A DNA stretch of 64,000 nucleotides, taken from NCBI GenBank assembly GCA_025201365.1, contig JAIXMF010000019.1, positions 248,001 to 312,000 on the forward strand. The letters run 5' to 3'. Source of the DNA: Syncephalis plumigaleata. Its lineage: Eukaryota > Zoopagomycota > Zoopagomycetes > Zoopagales > Piptocephalidaceae. The notes beneath the pieces were generated by a model, which made no database searches, was not told the DNA's origin, and saw only the letters and a program-made list of their open reading frames with translations. How positions within the stretch are numbered: the stretch's first letter is position 1; every line of letters starts with the position of its first letter. Below, piece by piece: positions 33,580 to 46,120 of this stretch. A program made the position numbers and the translations under genes.

Positions 33580-36500
33580 ATGTCTCGCTTTTTCCGTGGA
33601 TCAGATAGTGAGAGCGAATCATCTAGCTCGAGCTCTAGCTCTGATTACTCTTCCGAGGAAGAGACCTCGCAGAATGAGGTTAGCGAAGACGAATCGAGTA
33701 GTAGCAGTAGCAGCAGCAGCAGTAGTAGCAGCAGCAGTGATTACTCTGACTCTGAATCCGAAGACGAATCGTCCACCGTACAACGCGTTGTACGCTCGGC
33801 GAAAGATAAACTTTTTGACGAAATGCGTACTTGCATCAACAAAATTGAAGGAGCCCGTCGCTCAAGCAACTGGGTATTATTAGCCGCGGGTAAGTAAACT
33901 GTTGTTGTAGTAGTAGTGCTCTATTCATTGCAGATATAGAGAGAATTGGGAAACAATCATAGCCTATTCTCTCACTCTCTCTATACATACTAGAAATGAT
34001 TACTAGCATAGTAATGAATGGAAACTAACATTATATATGTATACTATGTACATCTAGAATTTGATAAATTGACCAAGACGGTTAGCAAGTCTCAGAATGT
34101 AATTAAACAAACGGGTGTTCCCGTCTTCTTTACTCGTTGTCTCGTATCGATCGAGGACTACTTGAAGGAGGCGCAAGAGGATAAGGAGACTCGCAAGAAG
34201 CTCAACACCAGTAATGCCAAAGCTATGACAACGCTCAAGCAAAAGATTCGTAAGCACAACAAACAGTACGAGCGTGATATCGAGAACTTCCGCAAGGTAA
34301 GACGTGTGATATAATTGATATACATATGTCCCTCCTTTACTAAGTATAATACTTGGTATCGTTGTCATTTTGTATAGAACCCAGTGTCATCGGGAGAGGA
34401 AGAGGAACAGGACAAGCAAGTGGAGAAGAAGAAGCCACCTACTGCAGTCCAGCCGGAGGATGACGACGAAGGTGGTTTCACAACAGTAGGCAAGGGTGGC
34501 AAGGCTGTCGTCTACACCACCGAGAACCTATTCAAGAAGCTTAATGAAGTGGTCATTGCTCGTGGTAAACGAGTAAGTTATTCATTTATTCATTACTAGT
34601 AATATAGATAATCATTACTAACAACAATGACAATGATAATAATAACAATAGGGTACTGATCGTATGGAACAAATCGGTGTTTTACGTGAATTGCTCAAAG
34701 TGGCTACCACACCATTCCAGCAGATTCGTGTGTTGCTTGTGTTGATTTCATCGCAATTCGATTACACACCTGGTGCAGCCGGTTACATGAATACCGATGT
34801 ATGGAAAGGGTAAGCTTATGTATATACATATATATTTATAGAATAGATTACTTATCAATTATTATGGTACACTATCATTTCATAGCACTGAACGTGAGAT
34901 CTGCCAGCTATTGAGTATTCTAGAGAAGAATCCGCAATTCACCGTCAAGGAAGATGCCACTGATGTGATGGAAGAAGGAGCGGAATCCAATGACATTCGT
35001 GGCTCGATCGTCACCTTCATCGAACGACTTGACGATGAATTCACTCGTGCGCTACAGAACATTGATCCACACACTACCGACTATGTGGAGCGATTAAAGG
35101 ACGAGAACAGTCTTTACGCGGTCATTGTTCGTGCACAGGCTTACTTCCAGGCGAAGGGCTTGATGCCCAGTCTATGCCGTGCTATGAGCCGTCGTCTAGA
35201 TCATATCTACTTTAAGGTAAGTTGTTGCTGTGTTTGCATAATATACATCATGATTAGTGGCTATATACTAATGCTTTATATATACCATTTGTTAATGTAG
35301 CCGGTTCAAGTAGCGATCATTACTGAGAAGGCAGTGTTGCCATTATTACCTGAGGAGGCGAAAACCGTCATTGCCACGGATAGCATTGATATCCCGAAAT
35401 TGGTCACGGAACTAAGCACGTACCTTTACAAGAATGGCCCGCCATTCCTGCGTACACGCGCACTCCTTTCCCATATCTTCAACCATGCACTCAGCGGTCG
35501 TTTCTACGAGGCGCGTGATCTGTTGCTATTGTCGCATCTACAGGACAATATCGCACAGGCCGACATTAATACGCAAGTACTCTACAATCGCACGCTAGTA
35601 CAGATTGGTCTATGCGCCTTCCGTCTAGGTATGATCAAGGAGGCCGAGGTGTGCCTACAGGACATTTGTGCATCGGGTCGTTTGAAGGAATTGCTCGCAC
35701 AGGGTGTGCAATACCAAAAGAACGTCATGGCCAATCCGGAAAAGGAGAAGTTGGAGCGTCAGCGTCAATTACCCTTCCATATGCACATTAATCTCGAGTT
35801 GATCGAATGCGTCTACCTCACTTGTGCCATGCTTACGGAAATACCTAATATGGCCAAGGCTGGTTCATTACCCGAGGCACGTAAGCGTATCAGCAGCAAG
35901 CCATTCCGTCGTCTATTAGACTATAGCGATCGATTGGCATTCGTAGGTGAGTAATAGAAGCAAATGACAAAGAAACTGAAAATGCATTTGCTAATCAACT
36001 ATTCTTATGTGTGTTACTAGGTCCACCTGAGAATACACGCGATCATATCGTGGCAGCCTCAAAGGCATTATTGAGTGGCGAGTGGCAACAATGCCAGGAG
36101 TTCATTAAGAGTATTAAGATCTGGGAGTTGATGCCGGATCAGGAAAAGATTAAGGAGATCCTCGCACGGTAAGTGTATAATAATCCATTAAAGGAGTGGT
36201 ATACTAATGGATTACATCGATACATGGATACAGTAAAATTCAAGAGGATGCTCTACGTACTCATCTATTCGCAAATGGTGCCTACCTTGCTACCGTTTAC
36301 TTGAAGGACCTTGCCGGCATGTTTGATCTAACAGAATCAGATGTGCAACGCCTAGTGGCTCGTATGATATTCGAGGAAGGACTTCAAGCAAGTCTCGACC
36401 AGCCAAATAACCTATTGGTGATGCAGTGCGTCGAGCCTACATCGTTGCAAGCGTTAGCATTGTCACTAGCCGATAAGGTTGTACTTATGGCGGACGATAA

Positions 36501-36720
36501 CGAGCGTGCACTTGAAGTCAAACTAGGCGCTGATCGTCAAGGTGGTCAGCGCGACAACCAGCGTGACAATCAACGTACCGGCGGTCGTACAAACACTGGT
36601 GGTAATACGCGTGGTGGACATAGATCTGGTAACCGAACTGGACGTGGTGGTGGCGGCAACAATCGTAATACACGAGGTAATCAACAAAATCGAGCACGAC
36701 GACAAGAAGAAGCCGAGTAG
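33580..36720 (+). CDS. NIP1: Translation initiation factor eIF3 subunit c
   Basis: Eight exons: 33580-33889, 34058-34296, 34378-34572, 34652-34809, 34886-35216, 35301-35946, 36021-36168 and 36234-36720; 837 residues with no frame break. It starts MSRFFRGSDSESES, followed by Ser/Glu-rich acidic runs, as eIF3c does; this region in other species binds eIF1 and eIF5. The long alpha-helical body carries YERDIENFRKNP, FLRTRALLSHIFNHALSGRF and LFANGAYLATVYLKDLAGMF. The PCI/winged-helix end is around LKDLAGMFDLTESDVQRLVA, and the tail is rich in Arg, Gly and Asn. eIF3c is a core subunit of eIF3 in 43S preinitiation complex assembly. Length is normal for the family (about 800-900). Confidence 0.97.
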
Positions 36721-37054
36721 TAGTAGTAGTACTAGTTTATTGATTCATATCATTAAAAGCCATTATGATTGCAATTACGCTGTTTACATTTGTGTTCTTG
36801 TCTATAACAAATAATTGACTGACTGATTAGTTGATCTACAATGATCGAGTAATCAACATCTTTATTGTAATAATCCATGTGATTAACAAACAAATAAGCA
36901 AGTTAGCGTAATATTGATTTTTAATAATAGCTTTGTAATAGATTGAATGATCGAACGCAAATACAAATGGATACAAAGTTGGAATGATCAAAGGTACTCC
37001 TTATGCTTTAGTAATGTGACGACGATCGAGTAGAATAATTTATTTGCAGCACTA
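36721..37054. other. Convergent spacer
   Basis: About 330 bp, AT-rich, between the 3' ends of eIF3c and the F-box/LRR gene. Starts with an AGTAGTAGTAG run directly after the stop. Nothing else seen. Confidence 0.4.
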
Positions 37055-39031
37055 CTATAAGATTTTGTTCATCGATGTCCATACCCGTAACAGTTTACAG
37101 CCTTCCTCGCCAATACGACACCATTTACAATGATAGGCGGTATTCGTTAGAGAAGGTAATATGATCTCTGGACGACTTATTTGCTCGATTGCCGGTAGGT
37201 CAAGCTCTACCAATCGATCCTCGGATATCACTCGACAGTCGCTAATGTCGATACCGCGTAGATTAGGGCATTGATTCAGTAGATCCACCAGATCCGTTTG
37301 TCGAATGGATAAATTACGTAGGATAAGGCCCTTCAATGATGGTAGAACTATGTGTTTGAAACCGCTCACTCGCATGTGTATCGAATCGGATATATCGAGC
37401 AGGAATAGACGGTGGCCACATACGCGGGATATTGTATTCACGCAATCGTGCATCATACCAGGTGCACCGCAAATACGAAGCATCTGCAATTTAGGCATTC
37501 GAACGAGCCAGTCCTCGATGACATTGACGGGCGGTGGTATATAGAGTGCGTTGTATAGTTCGAGACTAATTAGATTCGGACATTGTGTCGGTAGGTGCAA
37601 GAGTAATCGCTGACACTCCTCTCTAGCATTCGTGGACAGGGATCTTCGTGTGTTCCATGCTTCAACCTCGAGTAGAAGGTAGCGTAGTTCGGATAGTTGG
37701 AATAGTTGCATGAAAAGTTGATTTATAGCAACTGGAGTGAAGGGTATATTACACGCTACATGGTGTAGGGCTGGTCCGGCCCTTGCCAGGATATTCGGTA
37801 TATTGTCATTGTCAATACCGTAGCAATTGAGCATTTGCAGTGTGTTTAATCGCAATCGTGACACCGCCTTAATCATGCCATTCTCGGTGATACGAGAACA
37901 GCCTGAAACATTTAGATGACGTAGATTCAGACAACCAATCCCCGAATCAATCGGACTAACAGACTCGATGACACGCGGCGTATTCTCCGTACTAGTCTCG
38001 GGTAACACCGAGCCAACTAGCGTGTATAGGCCACGATCGGTAATCCGTGAACATCCCTCGAGCGATAACCAGCGTAGCGAATGACCGTGAAGAAGCGAGA
38101 TTAGCGAGATACTGGCATCGGTAATGTTCACACATCCGCTCAAGTCTAGTCGTGCCAGTCCTGGTTTCAGTCGGATACTCGTCAGACAAATGGCTAAGGT
38201 GGCCTCGGTAAGTGCACGTAGACCGGCGAAGGATAGCACGGAGAGATTCGACATGATCGATGGTAAGAGTTGAAGGTCCGTCTGCGAGATGAGCTCTTTC
38301 AACTCGGGCGTATTATGCCAATGTGATATATCGAATATGCGTACTCGCTTATGATTGACCGCATTGCAAAGCTGAATAAACTCGTCGTATTTACACGATA
38401 ATTCATGATGTTTACGCTTCGCGTTTACTTTTGGCGATGCTTGATTTCTACGTGCTTGCTCGTGTAGAAACGCAGAGAACTTCATATACGACTGGGGAGA
38501 TGAGAAGCGTGGCATGCGCCACAAAAGATCAACACCGCTTACGTACCATTTGCGACACACCTTCAGGGCACGGGTGAGATCGCGTAGATTGGGCAGTTTA
38601 TGCGGTGCCGGTATATTGGCGTAGAGTAAACGCTCCTGCCATCCCTCGCCCAACTTATCATAGCCGATGATATCCGCGTCAAGACGTCCCTCCACGGCCG
38701 ACACACTAATGGACGACGGGGGCAGTAGGTAGACGAGTATTTGATGCAGTATCTCCAACGATAGAATGCTCGCAGCAGGCGGTTCACGACGTGATGGTCG
38801 ACATTGTAATGTGCTGCTCAGCTTCACGGTATTGGCTTGATTACGCGCTTGAGCTCGTATACAAGCACGTACCTGCGCCATACGTTGCTCGCGTATATTG
38901 ATATGATCGTACGTGTAGTAGCTACCAATTGCGGCGAGATGGACGAGGTCCAAGTTGACGGGTGGTAAAAGATTGCTAGGAAAGAAGAATGCAAAAATCT
39001 CACTAACAATAGTACGAACAAATATCAACAT
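37055..39031 (-). CDS. F-box/leucine-rich-repeat protein, intact single exon
   Basis: 658 residues, ATG at 39031-39029, no introns. The first 25 residues (MLIFVRTIVSEIFAFFFPSN) are hydrophobic. An F-box follows at about residues 88-175, split by a linker: ILSLEILHQILVYLLPPSS ... LTRALKVCRKWYVSGVDLLW. From about residue 260 come AMN1-type LRRs: LARLDLSGCVNITDASISLI, LRWLSLEGCSRITDRGLYTL, LRHLNVSGCSRITENGM, and further less regular repeats near the C-terminus (LRGIDISDCRVISEDRL). Likely an SCF ubiquitin-ligase receptor; the substrate is unknown. Similar in plan to the gene at 12693-14535, including the hydrophobic N-terminus, so the two may be distant paralogs. Confidence 0.88.
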   Translation of the reverse strand: MLIFVRTIVSEIFAFFFPSNLLPPVNLDLVHLAAIGSYYTYDHINIREQRMAQVRACIRAQARNQANTVKLSSTLQCRPSRREPPAASILSLEILHQILVYLLPPSSISVSAVEGRLDADIIGYDKLGEGWQERLLYANIPAPHKLPNLRDLTRALKVCRKWYVSGVDLLWRMPRFSSPQSYMKFSAFLHEQARRNQASPKVNAKRKHHELSCKYDEFIQLCNAVNHKRVRIFDISHWHNTPELKELISQTDLQLLPSIMSNLSVLSFAGLRALTEATLAICLTSIRLKPGLARLDLSGCVNITDASISLISLLHGHSLRWLSLEGCSRITDRGLYTLVGSVLPETSTENTPRVIESVSPIDSGIGCLNLRHLNVSGCSRITENGMIKAVSRLRLNTLQMLNCYGIDNDNIPNILARAGPALHHVACNIPFTPVAINQLFMQLFQLSELRYLLLEVEAWNTRRSLSTNAREECQRLLLHLPTQCPNLISLELYNALYIPPPVNVIEDWLVRMPKLQMLRICGAPGMMHDCVNTISRVCGHRLFLLDISDSIHMRVSGFKHIVLPSLKGLILRNLSIRQTDLVDLLNQCPNLRGIDISDCRVISEDRLVELDLPAIEQISRPEIILPSLTNTAYHCKWCRIGEEGCKLLRVWTSMNKIL

Positions 39032-39341
39032 GATCTAAGGGTGATGGCCACATACAAGTTGCTGTCGTTGTTGGTGACACGCTAAACGATAACTATACCA
39101 TACGTAGATCGAGTAATGCACAATATAAGGATAGTTGAAATAGGAACAAGTGTATAATAGTTAGAGTGACAGTGGCAAGCAAACACAATAAGGGAATTCA
39201 AAACAAGTATACTACAACAATGTTGTTTGTTTGTTTGTTTTTTATTAGGATTATTTATCTTTCTTTTTTCAACAACAACAACAACAACCATATCAGTAGA
39301 AGCATTGAGTTATCTTTCATTTTATAGATAGATAGTCAGCA
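39032..39341. other. Divergent spacer
   Basis: About 310 bp. Holds a (GTTT)n tract near 39222 and an (ACA)n tract near 39270-39290, the latter reading TTG-repeat on the other strand. Presumed promoters of both flanking genes; no motif assigned. Confidence 0.35.
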
Positions 39342-42300
39342 ATGCCAAACGGCAAACACTCTTCGTGTAGACCGGGTGGCCCTGTTAGTAATCCTTTTAC
39401 ATTCTCACTGCTGAGATGGCCTTTATCCTCTTTGCCAGAGTCTTCCTCTGCGCTGACATTTGGCTTACTGGGTGCGGCACTGTACACGAGAGACGATCAG
39501 AAGAACTGGCGATTCCAAGGGAGTAATCCACAGCGTAAGTAAGCACTGATTCAATAGAATACTATTGAACAAATGGATACAAGAAATAGCTGAGTATTAT
39601 TTATGTATTGTAGGCATTGCACTGAATTCATATACGCCATTGACAACGGTAACGGAATCACGTTCGCAACAACCCATTTGCATCATAATAATATAGAGGG
39701 AAATGGCAAACTATTGTCGCTATTTGACATGCATGGTAGACATGTAGCTTGTCCGAGTGGCCATCAATTAAGTCGTCTCGGTAAGATTAGAGCATATGAT
39801 TAATTGCTGCCATTGCTTCTAATCAACCATGATGCTATTAGCCATTTACAAGGAATCGTGTTCAACCGAGCAGAATCAATGGTCGGCGATGGCTCACTGG
39901 GAGATGAAAGATACAATTCGGGAGTAGCATCGATTGCCGATCCCTATGGAGAATCAAGTAAGAAGTTGTCATCATCATCATATTACTATTGGTTGTAGAT
40001 TCATCTGTCAACTAATGATATTGTTGTTGATAACTAGGTTTACTGGCGGTGCATAGTCATAACACGACTGTACTACTAAGTTACTGCGATGAACGTACGA
40101 CAAATAGTGAATTACACAAGATGGATACATTGTCATTTAAGGATACGCTACGATCATGCACGTTCAATCCGTACATCTATGGTAATACATTATACTACTA
40201 CGATACGGTATTCCATTGGGATAGTGAGCATATAAGTAGCGGGTAGGTAGATTGGTTAAGCTGTGCATAGTTATGACAACTAACTCATATGTGACAATGA
40301 TAGTGCGACACCTATTTATCGATTTGATGAGATGTGGATCAGCATGATTGTGCAGGACTGCGTGTATGCTGTCAATTCGGCCTACATCCACGAGTAATTT
40401 GGTTAGCTCGTGGACAGCAATTGCACTCATTAGATTTACGTGTAAGTTTAATCGATAGTATCAAGTAGAATCTGTTATTGATACTATACATAGTCAGGAA
40501 TGCTTGTGGAAGACCGCAGTTTACGCTAAATGACAATGAACAGCTTGTCGACCTCACTTGTGGCATAGCAACTAATTCCTCACTGAATGCATTAACAACC
40601 ACGCGAAACATTTATCTATTCGATGAGAGATATGCAAACCGACCTGTATTAACATGGGAGACACGATACGATGCAGCAAATGATCTAGGTGGACTATGTC
40701 ATACGATGGTATGTCCAAACGAATCAAATGCAGAATGTGATAGTCAACGTAAGAAATCAAAATCATTATGATTGTTATGAAGTACGCTAACTACTCTCTA
40801 ATCTACTAGCTTTACTGCTTCGTTGGTGGTCTTCACCGGCAGATATCATGGTGCTACCTCTAAACACGACCGAATTCGCTATTCCTTCCGCGGAGGCACC
40901 CATGCGTATGGAGGCATTCAGTGACTATTCCACCTTTGCAGGCATGGATCGTACAAACTATGCATTGGCGCATACTAATATAAGACACTCACAAGATGCT
41001 GACTGTGCACCACCTGCGCTACTTGGACTATGCATAGATCCAGTTGTGCTATCATCGACAAGCAATAATGGAGATCTCGATGAACAGTCTATTATGAACA
41101 TGCTAATAGGAATGCGCATGGTTACATGATTCATTCGCAAAAGATAGGCATCAACCGGCAACTGCCTACGCGTATGGCAATTAGCATCGAATGGCAACTT
41201 GTTCCAACAAGTATACACGATTAATCCTGCGAATCAAGTACAACCTACATTGTCGAGAACGACATGAATGAAGAAACGAATGTCGATCAAATAATAGTGT
41301 TGTCATGATAGACGATTGGCCGAAAGATGATCCAAGTATTAAATGGATCAATAAGCGGAAGCATATGAAGTTACTTAAACTGAAATACGCTAAATGGTCG
41401 TTTTAGGGTAGCTAATATTAGATATTCGCTGATTATTCTAACATCTGCATGTGCATTAGATCTACCAAGAGTCATTGATGATTTTTGTAATGTCCTACAG
41501 AAATCATTGTCCATTGACGATTCATTATCGAGGCGTAAATTGGAACAAGATAGCATGAGGGTAACGCATGACACATCATATACAATTACCTTGTAAGTGC
41601 AATATGTCCATTATTATCTGTTTATTCGTTAACAAATATCATGATTATTGCTAGATATGAATTACTCGAGAAATTGAATAGTCAAAGAGATAGCAAGATA
41701 AATGAGAGTGCACTTTGGAGTAGTTTCTGGCTACTTTGTCTGATGACATTGGATTCACATTGTCAAAAGTACCATTTCCATCGTTAACCACTCAGAGTCA
41801 AGATAAATCGGATGCAAATGTAACATTAGACTATTCTAAAGAGAGCATTAAGAAGATGATATACGAAGTATTTCAAATTAGACAAGAGCACAACCAACGG
41901 ATAATCATGATGACATGGATAAATCGCATACGATCAAAGAGCGGCAATGATCGAACGTATCATTGATGACATTTGGCTTGCTTCGCATACATGGCGATCC
42001 ATTACAACAAATGAGGTGACACACCTGCAAGTAATGAGCAACTATCGCAAGACACTACAGCTGATTCACTTCTATGGTCATCGCCATTTTATTCAAAGCA
42101 ATCACAGGAAGCTATGCTAGAGGATAAATCACGAAGACAATCAATCAAGACTGGCGAAAGTAAAGCATCATCCTCATCATCATTCGAGTTTCAATATCTT
42201 AAGCCTACAATGACAGAGGCATGTCAATATCGAATGAAACAGCAACATCGTCAACCGCAATTGATTAGCGAAGCATCCCAAGTATTGCTACGTGATTGGC

Positions 42301-42777
42301 AACCAGGCAATAAATCCAGTGTCATGCCATCGCATGTTTACGGCACGCCTAAAGACAAGCCACACCGAGTAGTGTCCAAGGGTACACCGAATAAAGGAAA
42401 GACGACAGCAGGACCTTTGACACCGGTACCGGCGGCATTGTTGCCTACAGTATCGAATGTTTCCACAAAAGTTAGCCAATCTCCCGGTCAGAAAGCAGCA
42501 ATGCCACCACGTCGAATACGACATGTTGCCGGCTTTGGTAAATCGCAATCTGCCTCACAAAACACCATGTCCACATCGATAGGTCGATCATCTACAGCGG
42601 TGAATGTCAAATCGGAACGACTATCCTTATCGCAACCGGTAATGTATAAATATCGTATAATTTCATAAAGAATACTAATTGAATGATTAGATGAAAGGTG
42701 CGACATCTACTACTAGTAATAGTAATAGTGGTAATGGTAGTAGTGGACTATTAAAGAAAAGACAATCTGGATTTTAA
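39342..42777 (+). CDS. TAF1C/Rrn6-like RNA polymerase I initiation factor subunit
   Basis: Multi-exon gene with an ATG at 39342 and a stop at 42775-42777. Recognisable parts: LLSLFDMHGRHVACP (39712-39760), a propeller blade GLHPRVIWLARGQQLHSLDLR (40380-40442), IYLFDERYANRPVLTWE (40608-40660) and a long Ser/Pro/Lys-rich tail that ends SGLLKKRQSGF. A beta-propeller of the 'HPR-x-LLLAD...LDLR ... LxDxRYPxxPVLxW' type and a lysine-rich C-terminus finishing in GF are features I associate with TAF1C/Rrn6, the subunit of the Pol I core factor/SL1. The open frame jumps at several places (about 39690, 40250, 41240, 41730) beyond clear introns, so some consensus errors or undetected small exons are likely. 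Other WD-like proteins remain possible. Confidence 0.58.
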
Positions 42778-43318
42778 TGATAGTATTATGATGAGTATGA
42801 TTACTATTTGTTTTAATGGTAGTGTAATGTCAATGTAGAATTACAAATATGAGTGCAGACACTCTGTTTAATCAATAAACACTTTTAAAAAGTTATTGCA
42901 AATGTCGATGGAATGGAGGTAAATACAAGCAACATGTACGAATGTACGCATACTGGTAAGCAGGCATTCACCATTCATAATTATCAGCTAGCATTAGTCA
43001 TTCTGTATAGTCATTGTATATCTAGTTGTATACACGTAGCCAAATCCATTGCTGGCTATACTCCTAATGACGAGCACATCATATTGCAGCAGTACATTTA
43101 AAGCTAGAATATTATTGTATCGAAATAGTGAATATGTTTTATTGATGATAAAATCATTAGATCATACAGCGATATCGGTAGTTGTATGATCATGCTGTGC
43201 GAGTGCCATCACATTCTCATTGTCTATATGATTGCTAATCGATTCAATGACCTATTAGCATACTAGTAGAATGAATCAGTTATTGCTCGATACTTACCGT
43301 ATACTAATAGTGTATCGA
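42778..43318. other. Convergent spacer with a short open frame
   Basis: About 540 bp. AATAAACACTTTTAAAAAG near 42875 could be the TAF1C-like polyadenylation region. A 62-codon frame at 42913-43101 has no recognisable similarity and I do not call it a gene. Confidence 0.35.
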
Positions 43319-44563
43319 TTAGAACGTGGGACTATTGGGTCTACTAGGTGTACCAATGCGCGGTGGTTGTCCTTCTAGTACACGCATAGGAGAGGAACAA
43401 GGGAAGCTATCGTGCCATAGTGTGTATATTGCTCGTGTAAGACGAAGCATCGCAGGAATGGCTGCTTTTGCATCACCAAATCCTGACTCAACATAACGCC
43501 CTTTTTGCTTGAATTTTTTCAAATTAAACGATACAGTATTCTCGGCCAAAGCATATTTAGGATCAAAGGGATCTTTTGCTCTATTGGGATAAACAAACAT
43601 AGCTATGAAATTAGCTATCACATCCCTAAGCTCGTCACAACTCTCATATCTCTGAATTGGATTTGGCAATAAGTGCTCTCGGTTATTCGGGCTTAGAGGT
43701 TGCCAGCCTTGCTCCTTTCTAAATACATCTGTTCCATCAAAATCTATGATTTTTGCAATTGGTTCACCATTTGGACCTTGCTGTACCATAATATCTACAT
43801 TTCATTGTTAGCAGCACGTTTCATTAATGTAACGATTACCTACTTTTCGGAAGCATATCGCCATGAATAACACCGGCATTGTAAAGATAAATTAAACCTA
43901 TAAAGCAATTGGTAATCATGCTACATGAATGATCATAATGCTTACCTTTTATAATATCAGGTAATATTTTGGCAGTAATAATAAATGCTTCAGAAATGGT
44001 ATGTTTCTTGAAGTAGTCTTCTAGAGGCGTGCCATCGATAAAACCGTAGATATAGCAGTAATATCTTGGATTATTAGGTCCATCAAACTCAAATTTGCCC
44101 AATGGGTCCATGACGTTTTGCTGACCAAATGCACCGAGGATAGGCAGCGCTTTCTTTGCTTTGTCCAATGCCTATTATGTTCTATGATGAGTAAGACTAT
44201 TCGAATAGTGCATCGATATACTTACGTTGAACGCAGGTGTCTCGTTAGATAGTGTACTGCATTTCATAAAGGCACCTTGTCTGTTCCAAGTTACTCGTGC
44301 TAGATTAAGTTTTTCACCATCTCCACCGCACCAGCGTATATCCGATAGTCCAAGCTCTTTCTGGTGTTCCATGACGTATTTCTGGGCATATGTGGTTATG
44401 GATAGCCACCTATAAACAAGTTAGCAGACATCGGGTAGATCACATATGAATAGCTTGCCTTCTTTGTTAAAAACACCCTCATATGAGTGAACATTTGGTA
44501 GCTGGGATAGCAGTGCTAGAGCACAATGCTAATAGCCAATGCAGAATGTAGAGTTACTCGCAT
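43319..44563 (-). CDS. Secreted protein-kinase-like protein
   Basis: ATG at 44563-44561. The start MRVTLHSALAISIVL runs into a stop in that frame, but one base over it continues ALLSQLPNVHSYEGVFNKE: a complete signal peptide broken by a single-base shift near 44515. The kinase-like core has YCYIYGFIDGTPLEDYF (hinge region, about 44040), GLIYLYNAGVIHGDMLPKNI (catalytic loop H-G-D...N, formed across the junction 43844/43794) and AKIIDFDGTDVF (metal-binding DFDG in place of DFG, about 43740). Introns near 43900-43947, 43795-43843 and 44170-44225 fit these joins. The protein ends after a proline-rich segment at 43319. HGD and DFDG suggest a capable phosphotransferase with a signal peptide, as in fungal secreted or lumenal kinase-like families; the substrate is unknown. 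Confidence 0.62.
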
Positions 44564-46120
44564 ATTGTTCGTTACGGCCTAAGCGTAAAGAGTGGATGTG
44601 CTTGTATTGTGCGTGTAAATGAGAAGAGGATAATGAGCTATCTAATTGTTCACGGCAAATGGCTGCTCATTTATAGGTGAGTATTCGATGGCTACGGCAT
44701 TGGCATGATTCCAAACAATGTATCGAATAAACAAAAGCATAGTATCGTATACCATGTGTAATTACCAATTATAGTATTGAATGCCATTTACGATAGTCAT
44801 TGTTCGATTCTGTTACAGCTACCATATGTGAAACCCAGAATAGTGTATTGAATTCAGGTGCAATTGAAACATGCATGATTGATATTGAAATGCAATGGAA
44901 TTCGATTTAGTTTCAATAATAGCTCGATCACATAATGCATTAGTATGAAACTAGCTAGCATTAAAGCATTCGAGATAGCAGACAAGTCATTGAATACACA
45001 TCCAACTATGATGACAATGACCATTAAACCATTGTTTCTACTTGTAAGCCATGCTGTCATTCAGTTATAGGTCATGATTCAAGTATTAGGTAGTAATAGT
45101 GTATGCGTGTCAATGCACGCACGATCACGTCAGATGATCAGTATCTATTGTGTTGTTCGATGATTTGCTATACAATTCATTACAATGACTACAGGTAAAT
45201 ATACATCCATTGATATTAATGCATAATCAGTGAGTGGATGAGTGATATATTCTAGTTGATTGTATACTGCTGATAACTGAATATGAATGATAGGAATAGC
45301 AGTAGTAGTAGTAGCTGGCTAGTTGTATTGGTTGAAAGCAGAGTATGTTCAATAGAGTGTAGAGAATACAATGATATGTATAAAGTTGATACGGTGTTTA
45401 TTGGCTGAATGAGAATAGAAGCAGAGGAACAAGTAGTATGGATAGCAGTAGGAGTGAATAGAGCGAATGAGCACATATGTTTACAGAATACAAACAAACA
45501 AATAAATAAACAGAGTTGACACAACAAAAAAGAGGAGCAGTAGCAGCAGCTAGTGAATAGAGTGAATACCGCGTATACACCACTTACCGGTAGATTACAA
45601 ATAAACAATAGAGATACGAGTGTATGAATAGAGTAGTAGACGAGTAGACAAACAGATAGAGAAAGATAGCAGGAGAGGAGTGGTATGAGCAATTACATCG
45701 AATAGTACTGACAGGTAGAGAGAGAAGAGGAGTACAGTGCTATACCTAGTCATTATTTGTCTATAAGCAAACTTACTAATGGAAACATTAACAAAAGGTA
45801 AGGGAAGGATAAGTGGAAAGCATAAGAATGGTATTAGTAAAAGTCAATAAGTTTATGAGCATTGCGTTACAAAATCCACACATTTATTAATAAAACATTG
45901 TTTAATAACAATAGCGTACCATCTCATCCAAATAAAAGTTGATGACGACTAATGATGATTGTTTCACATCATTTAAACATTGCCTAAGTTGTCGTCGTCG
46001 TGACTGCCACCACTTGCCATATTGATACGTTACAAAGTCTATATACCTCTTTTTCTCGCTTTCTCGCTTTGTTGCCCCAATATTTTAGTTTAAGAGTGGA
46101 CAAGTAGTCATTCCACAGGT
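44564..46120. other. Intergenic region
   Basis: About 1.56 kb between divergent genes. AT-rich; open frames on the minus strand at 45250-45690 arise from a purine-rich + strand (GAATAGAG-type repeats) and lack any recognisable motif. A CT-rich/TTTCTCGCTTTCTCGC strip at 46050-46070 precedes the reticulon-like gene and is probably its leader. Confidence 0.4.

Noticed and set aside
42913-43101. 62-codon frame between two convergent genes
   Set aside because: Short, no recognised motif, and located in a probable 3' UTR region.
45252-45692. 146-codon minus-strand frame rich in Leu, Ser and Cys
   Set aside because: Composition-driven frame in purine-rich + strand sequence, without family features or supporting splice structure.
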